This document shows, one piece after another, positions 5,650 to 10,000 of a stretch of DNA of 10,000 bases. The number at the start of each line of letters is the position of its first letter. The first letter of the stretch is position 1. A program made the position numbers and the translations under genes. Below the pieces are notes generated by a model. The model had not been told where the DNA came from. It saw only the letters and a program-made list of their open reading frames with translations, and ran no database searches. The stretch is taken from positions 1 to 10,000 of the forward strand of contig NZ_JAIWOF010000205.1 in the NCBI RefSeq assembly GCF_020217025.1, written 5' to 3'. The DNA is from Flavobacterium sp. GTDB taxonomy: Bacteria > Bacteroidota > Bacteroidia > Flavobacteriales > Flavobacteriaceae.

Positions 5650-6285
5650 ATGAGTGATTTTTATAAGAAAATATTAGATAATAACAAAAAATGGGTGCAA
5701 GACAAATTGGCTATTAGTCCAAATTATTTTAAAAATTTGGCAGATGGACAAGAGCCTCCATTATTATGGATTGGTTGTTCTGACAGTCGTGTTCCTGCAA
5801 ATGAAATTATTGGTGCAGAGCCTGGAGAAGTTTTCGTGCATCGAAATATTGCCAACATGGTTTTACATACCGATATGAATATGTTGAGTGTTTTAGATTA
5901 CGCTGTAAATGCCTTAAAAGTAAAACATGTAATTGTTTGTGGACATTATGGTTGCGGTGGTGTTAAAGCTGCAATGGGAAATAGTTCTATCGGAATTATC
6001 GATAATTGGATTCGTCATATTAAAGATGTATATCGTTTTCACCATGAAGAATTAGATGCGATTACCGATGAAAAAGAGCGCTTTAATAAATTTGTAGAAA
6101 TCAACGTGAAAGAACAAGTAATGGATTTAGCCAAAACTTCCATTGTTCAAAATGCATGGAAAAATGGACAAGAATTATCGCTTCACGGTTGGGTTTACGG
6201 TTTAAATGATGGTTACGTTACCGATTTAGGCGTAAATTTTAGTTGCGATAAAGATTTGGATGATGTGTATCAGTTGAAGTTTTAA
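5650..6285 (+). CDS. can: Beta-class carbonic anhydrase, Can-like
   Basis: This is a 211-residue cytoplasmic zinc enzyme for CO2/bicarbonate interconversion. Zinc ligands are C43 (in IGCSDSR), H99 and C102 (in CGHYGCGG), with the D45/R47 dyad. The numbering is within one residue of E. coli Can (C42, H98, C101). The conserved VFVHRNIANMV (61-71), SVLDYAV (80-86) and the C-terminal HGWVYGL agree with the Can/CynT group. This type usually supplies bicarbonate for carboxylases in central metabolism. Two in-frame ATGs exist at 5644 and 5650; the second gives the family N-terminus MSDFYKKIL and is preferred. The gene has its own promoter. It ends tail-to-tail with the LETM1-related gene, with the two stop codons overlapping within 6282-6285 and no terminator in between. 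Having two unlike beta enzymes side by side suggests separate roles, housekeeping here and transport-linked upstream. Confidence 0.94.
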   Translation: MSDFYKKILDNNKKWVQDKLAISPNYFKNLADGQEPPLLWIGCSDSRVPANEIIGAEPGEVFVHRNIANMVLHTDMNMLSVLDYAVNALKVKHVIVCGHYGCGGVKAAMGNSSIGIIDNWIRHIKDVYRFHHEELDAITDEKERFNKFVEINVKEQVMDLAKTSIVQNAWKNGQELSLHGWVYGLNDGYVTDLGVNFSCDKDLDDVYQLKF

Positions 6286-7478
6286 TCATCCAAATTCTCA
6301 TTAAACGCCGAAGGCAATAACTGAGGGATAAATTTTATTAAAATAGGCAATAACAAGCCACCACCTGGAAGTAAAAAGATAGTTAACGATGGTACTGTTT
6401 TACAGATATCGAGCAACTGTTTTTTTACTTTCTTTTTTTCTTCTTTGCTTAAATCTTTTGTGGTAGATTTAGCTAAAAGCTGCATTAATTCGCCACTTTC
6501 TTTGATTTCTTTAGTTAATCTGTCTTTATTGCGGATGATTAGTTTAGTTACATTTTTATTCGCTTGATCGTAAAAATGTTTTATTGGATTCGAATAGTTA
6601 AAAAATGGAATTTCCGATTTGTATGTATCAATGAAAGCATTAATTTCTTTTGTGCTTTTATCAAGTAATATTGGATCTAATTCTAAATCTTGACTTAATT
6701 GCTTTAAAAAGTTCTCTTCATTCGATTCCAATTTTTCATCGCTCCAAAGTGCCATTTGAGCAATATCTAATAAATACAATTTTTCCAATAACGAAGTATG
6801 ACGCATCAATTTGATTTCCGATAATTCGATATTTTCAATAGTATTGAATTTGGTATAACGAATTGAATTTTCAAACAATTTCACCAATAATTCATCGTAT
6901 TTTGATTTTCGTTCTTTAATTTTTAAAGCTAACGAAACAATTTTAATACAATCGGATTCTATATTTTTTAGGTAATCGGATGGTAAGGTTTCATTTTTTA
7001 AATAATGTTCGAATGCCAAAACATCAATAAACAAAAGTGCATTGGTAATAATGTGCGAGAAATTCTTGCTAATCGTATTATTATTCGTTTGGATTCGGTC
7101 ATCCATAATTTTTTCCAAGCGTGAACTGTGTGTTCCTTCTGGAAGTAATTTTTTGATGAAATTCAGATTTTCAGGCTGAATGATTTTGTAAAATTGGTAA
7201 ACCGAATTGATGAAATCCTCTTTCGTTCCATTTGATTTTTCAATTCGATATAATGAAAAAAGGGTGTTTAAAAACCCAACTTTCGTCACTTCATCATACG
7301 ACCATTTTGTAGTGTTGATTTGGTTTTGAAGTTGGTAACGTACCACATAACCATAAATAAAACCTGTAGTTCTACAATCTTCATAAAATGACAAAGTATT
7401 ACATTGAAAATCAATGAAATTGTCATTGTTTTCAGCAAAAAACTTGTCAATCCAACCGTTTGCAGATGGGTTTATCAT
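6282..7478 (-). CDS. LETM1-related protein with a TerB-like middle region
   Basis: This 398-residue protein of uncertain function has three visible parts. Residues 1-225 are helical and unassigned. Residues about 229-285 (LLDIAQMALWSDEKLESNEENF) have the acidic helical pattern of TerB-like domains. Residues about 329-392 resemble the membrane region of mitochondrial LETM1, with a basic helix LSKEEKKKVKKQLLDICKTVP, then a hydrophobic segment with LLPGGGLLLPILIKF and the ending LPSAF, which parallels LPSTF in LETM1. The protein stops there, so the matrix ribosome-binding domain of LETM1 is absent. NCBI names flavobacterial homologues LETM1-related biofilm-associated protein, from memory. The start ATG directly follows the uvrA stop codon with no gap, so it is probably co-transcribed and translationally coupled with uvrA. 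An ion-exchange function should not be assumed. Confidence 0.8.
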   Translation of the reverse strand: MINPSANGWIDKFFAENNDNFIDFQCNTLSFYEDCRTTGFIYGYVVRYQLQNQINTTKWSYDEVTKVGFLNTLFSLYRIEKSNGTKEDFINSVYQFYKIIQPENLNFIKKLLPEGTHSSRLEKIMDDRIQTNNNTISKNFSHIITNALLFIDVLAFEHYLKNETLPSDYLKNIESDCIKIVSLALKIKERKSKYDELLVKLFENSIRYTKFNTIENIELSEIKLMRHTSLLEKLYLLDIAQMALWSDEKLESNEENFLKQLSQDLELDPILLDKSTKEINAFIDTYKSEIPFFNYSNPIKHFYDQANKNVTKLIIRNKDRLTKEIKESGELMQLLAKSTTKDLSKEEKKKVKKQLLDICKTVPSLTIFLLPGGGLLLPILIKFIPQLLPSAFNENLDD

Positions 7479-10000
7479 TTATAGTTTCTCTTTTAAATAT
7501 TTTCCTGTAACTGAGTTTTTATTTTTAGCTACTTCTTCAGGTGTTCCAAAAGCGATTAATTTCCCTCCATTTTCTCCACCTTCTGGACCAATATCAAGAA
7601 TATAATCGGCACATTTGATTAAATCTAAATTGTGTTCAATTACGATTATCGAATGTCCTTTTTCCAATAACGCATCAAATGAAGCTAATAATTTTTTGAT
7701 ATCGTGAAAATGCAAACCCGTTGTAGGTTCGTCAAAAACAAATAAAGCTTTGTCTTTAATCGTTCCTTTTACTAAGAAAGAAGCCAATTTAATACGTTGT
7801 GCCTCACCACCAGAAAGGGTAGAAGAAGATTGTCCTAATTGTACATAACCCAAACCAACGTCTTGTAAAGGTTGTAATTTTTGGGTGATTTTTGTCTGTT
7901 TGTGTTCGGTAAAGAATAACAAGGCTTCATCAATAGTCATTTTTAAAATGTCATCGATGTTTTTGTTTTCGAAAGTAACTTCTAACACTTCTTTTTTGAA
8001 ACGTTTTCCATTACAAGCTTCACATTCTAAATGAACATCCGCCATGAATTGCATTTCGATGGTTACTTCACCATCACCTTTACATACTTCGCATCTTCCG
8101 CCATCTACGTTGAAAGAGAAATGTTTAGCTTGATAATTTCTTAGTTTAGAAACGTTTTGTTTTGCAAATAGTTCACGAATGTCATCGTAAGCTTTAATAT
8201 AAGTAACTGGATTCGAACGTGAACTTCTTCCAATCGGATTTTGGTCTACGTATTCGATATGTTTGATATGAGAGAAACTTCCTTGTAATTCAGTAAATTG
8301 TCCTGCTTTTTCACCAACACCTTCTAATTTTTTTTGAATAGCTGGAAACAGAATCTTTTTAACTAATGTACTTTTTCCACTTCCCGAAACACCTGTAATC
8401 ACTGTCAAACATTCTAAAGGGAAAGTGAAGTTTTCATTCTTTAAGTTATTTTCTCTCGCGCCAATAACTTCGATATGATTTTTGAATTTTCTTCTTGTTT
8501 TTGGAACCGAAATTTCTTCTTTTCCATTCAAATATTTAGCTGTTAATGAATCAGCTTTCAAAATTTCATCATAAGTTCCTTGTGCGACTAATTCACCGCC
8601 ATGTGTTCCTGCTTCTGGACCAATATCGATAATCATATCGGCAGCTTTCATGATGTCTTCGTCGTGTTCTACTACAATTACAGTGTTGCCTAAATCGCGT
8701 AAATCTTTCAATACTTCGATTAATCTTTCGGTATCTTTTGGGTGTAAACCGATACTAGGTTCATCTAAAATATACATCGAACCTACCAAACTACTTCCTA
8801 ACGAAGTTGCTAAGTTAATTCGTTGCGATTCCCCTCCAGAAAGCGAATTAGAGTTACGATTCAAAGTCAAATAACTCAAACCCACATTGAATAAAAAGTC
8901 TAAACGATTGTTGATTTCGATTAACAAACGCTTCGCTACTTTAGCATCGTATTCGTTTAATGCTAGTTTTTTGAAGAATTCGATTAAGTTTATAATTGGT
9001 AAATCGACCAAATCAGAAATTGTTTTTCCGCCTACTTTGATAAAATTAGCTTCGTAACGTAAACGTTTTCCTTTACAAGTGGTACATTTTGTTTTTCCGC
9101 GATATCTCGAAAGTAAAACGCGGTTTTGAATTTTATAGTTTTTCTCTTCTAATTCCGAAAAGAAATCATGTAATCCTGTAAAATACGAATTTCCGTCCCA
9201 AATCAATTGCTTCTGTTCGTCTGAAAGTTCGAAAAACGGTTTGTGAATTGGGAAATCGAATTTATAAGCGTTGTTTACCAATTGGTCGCGATACCAACCC
9301 ATACTTTCGCCACGCCAAGGAAATACAGCATTTTCATAAACCGATAAGGCGGTATTTGGAATCACTAAATCTTCATCAATTCCGATAACACTTCCGTAGC
9401 CTTCGCAAGTTGGACAAGCTCCGTAAGGATTATTAAAACTGAATAAGTGAATATTTGGTTCCAAAAAAGTAATGCCATCTAATTCAAAATTAGAACTGAA
9501 TTCTAGACGTTTTTTTGAATCTACTTCTTGCAAATAACAAACACCTTTTCCTTCGTAAAAAGCGGTTTGCACGGCATCGGCTAATCGATTGTAGAATTCT
9601 TCTTCGTTTTTAACAACAATTCGGTCAACGATTAGAAGAATGTCTTTGTTATCTAATTGGTGTTGTTCAATAGTATCCAAACGCACCATTTCGTTATCTA
9701 CTAAAACACGAGCGAAACCTTGTTGTAATAAAACTTTAAGTTTGTCTTCTAAAGCTCGACCTTCTTCTAAATGAATGGGTGCAAGCAGTAACCATTTACT
9801 ATCTATTGGAAACTCTTTGATATCATTAATAACATCAGAAACCGTATCTTTTTTGACTTCTTTACCAGAAATAGGCGAGTAGGTTTTTCCAATTCGGGCA
9901 AATAAAAGTTTTAAATAATCGTAGATTTCGGTAGAAGTTCCTACTGTAGAACGTGCATTGCTGGTGTTTACCTTTTGTTCTATGGCAATCGCAGGCGCAA
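7479..10000 (-). CDS. uvrA: Excinuclease ABC subunit A, UvrA (5' end outside the window)
   Basis: UvrA is the damage-recognition ATPase of nucleotide excision repair and acts with UvrB on DNA. The frame stays open to the window edge (codons from 9998), giving 839 visible residues. About 100 N-terminal residues, including the first Walker A, are missing. The visible start APAIAIEQK and the segment RSTVGTSTEIYDYL are conserved UvrA sequence; the methionine at 9689 is internal, not the start. In visible numbering: CxxC pairs at 195/198 and 305/308; ABC signature LSGGESQR (386-393) and Walker B YILDEP (409-414); second Walker A GVSGSGKST (536-544); zinc finger cysteines 636, 639, 659, 662; signature LSGGEAQR (728-735) and Walker B VFDEP (754-758). 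Everything needed is intact. The promoter lies outside the window. The stop abuts the LETM1-related ATG. Confidence 0.97.
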   Translation of the reverse strand, partial: APAIAIEQKVNTSNARSTVGTSTEIYDYLKLLFARIGKTYSPISGKEVKKDTVSDVINDIKEFPIDSKWLLLAPIHLEEGRALEDKLKVLLQQGFARVLVDNEMVRLDTIEQHQLDNKDILLIVDRIVVKNEEEFYNRLADAVQTAFYEGKGVCYLQEVDSKKRLEFSSNFELDGITFLEPNIHLFSFNNPYGACPTCEGYGSVIGIDEDLVIPNTALSVYENAVFPWRGESMGWYRDQLVNNAYKFDFPIHKPFFELSDEQKQLIWDGNSYFTGLHDFFSELEEKNYKIQNRVLLSRYRGKTKCTTCKGKRLRYEANFIKVGGKTISDLVDLPIINLIEFFKKLALNEYDAKVAKRLLIEINNRLDFLFNVGLSYLTLNRNSNSLSGGESQRINLATSLGSSLVGSMYILDEPSIGLHPKDTERLIEVLKDLRDLGNTVIVVEHDEDIMKAADMIIDIGPEAGTHGGELVAQGTYDEILKADSLTAKYLNGKEEISVPKTRRKFKNHIEVIGARENNLKNENFTFPLECLTVITGVSGSGKSTLVKKILFPAIQKKLEGVGEKAGQFTELQGSFSHIKHIEYVDQNPIGRSSRSNPVTYIKAYDDIRELFAKQNVSKLRNYQAKHFSFNVDGGRCEVCKGDGEVTIEMQFMADVHLECEACNGKRFKKEVLEVTFENKNIDDILKMTIDEALLFFTEHKQTKITQKLQPLQDVGLGYVQLGQSSSTLSGGEAQRIKLASFLVKGTIKDKALFVFDEPTTGLHFHDIKKLLASFDALLEKGHSIIVIEHNLDLIKCADYILDIGPEGGENGGKLIAFGTPEEVAKNKNSVTGKYLKEKL

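Noticed and set aside
7414..7605. Plus-strand open frame across the uvrA/LETM1-related junction (also one at 8650-8874)
   Set aside because: Both lie antisense to well-supported genes, and the translations have no family resemblance or promoter.
9600..9689. Start of uvrA at the methionine at 9689
   Set aside because: The frame stays open upstream to the window edge and encodes conserved UvrA sequence such as PAIAIEQK and RSTVGTSTEIYDYL, so this methionine is internal.
1..10000. Mobile elements, CRISPR arrays, tRNA or rRNA genes, defence systems
   Set aside because: I looked for transposase-like frames, long terminal inverted repeats, spaced direct repeats and tRNA cloverleaf patterns on both strands and found none. 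Gene content and base composition are uniform and chromosomal.

Overview
The window looks like chromosomal DNA from a Flavobacteriaceae-type Bacteroidota, probably Flavobacterium or a close relative. The DNA is AT-rich and Shine-Dalgarno sequences are weak or absent. Several upstream regions carry the Bacteroidota sigma-factor -7 element TAnnTTTG. The protein repertoire also fits: MnmD, an OxyR of flavobacterial type, a SulP/carbonic anhydrase pair, and a LETM1-related protein next to uvrA. I see no mobile element, CRISPR array, rRNA or tRNA. No stretch longer than about 135 bases lacks a gene.

Layout. Positions 2-190 hold the 3' end of a plus-strand gene with a C-terminal CxxCH haem motif, closed by a strong hairpin terminator. 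Next come mnmD (tRNA wobble-uridine modification, 262-927) and a 64-residue uncharacterised protein (1060-1254). A bidirectional terminator separates these from oxyR, which is on the minus strand (1305-2243). OxyR is divergent from dps (2339-2818), and the 95-bp gap carries a candidate OxyR operator and two -7 elements.

From 2895 to 5543 there is a likely operon: a 96-residue membrane-anchored or secreted small protein, a SulP anion transporter (probably bicarbonate) and a beta-carbonic anhydrase. A 20-bp near-perfect palindrome lies 8 bp before its first start codon. A second, different beta-carbonic anhydrase (5650-6285) follows behind a terminator and has its own promoter. This gene is tail-to-tail, with a 4-bp overlap, with a LETM1-related gene (6282-7478, minus). 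The LETM1-related gene abuts the 3' end of uvrA (7479 to beyond 10000, minus), whose 5' end lies outside the window.

Three functional themes can be read. The oxyR-dps pair is a peroxide sensor with an iron-sequestering DNA-protection protein. The SulP-carbonic anhydrase cluster fits uptake of inorganic carbon and its interconversion with CO2. uvrA with the LETM1-related gene combines nucleotide excision repair with an unexplained membrane-type protein. The families are mostly known. The least explained items are the 96-residue protein and palindrome at the head of the SulP operon, the LETM1-like protein that lacks the C-terminal LETM1 domain, and the 64-residue protein.
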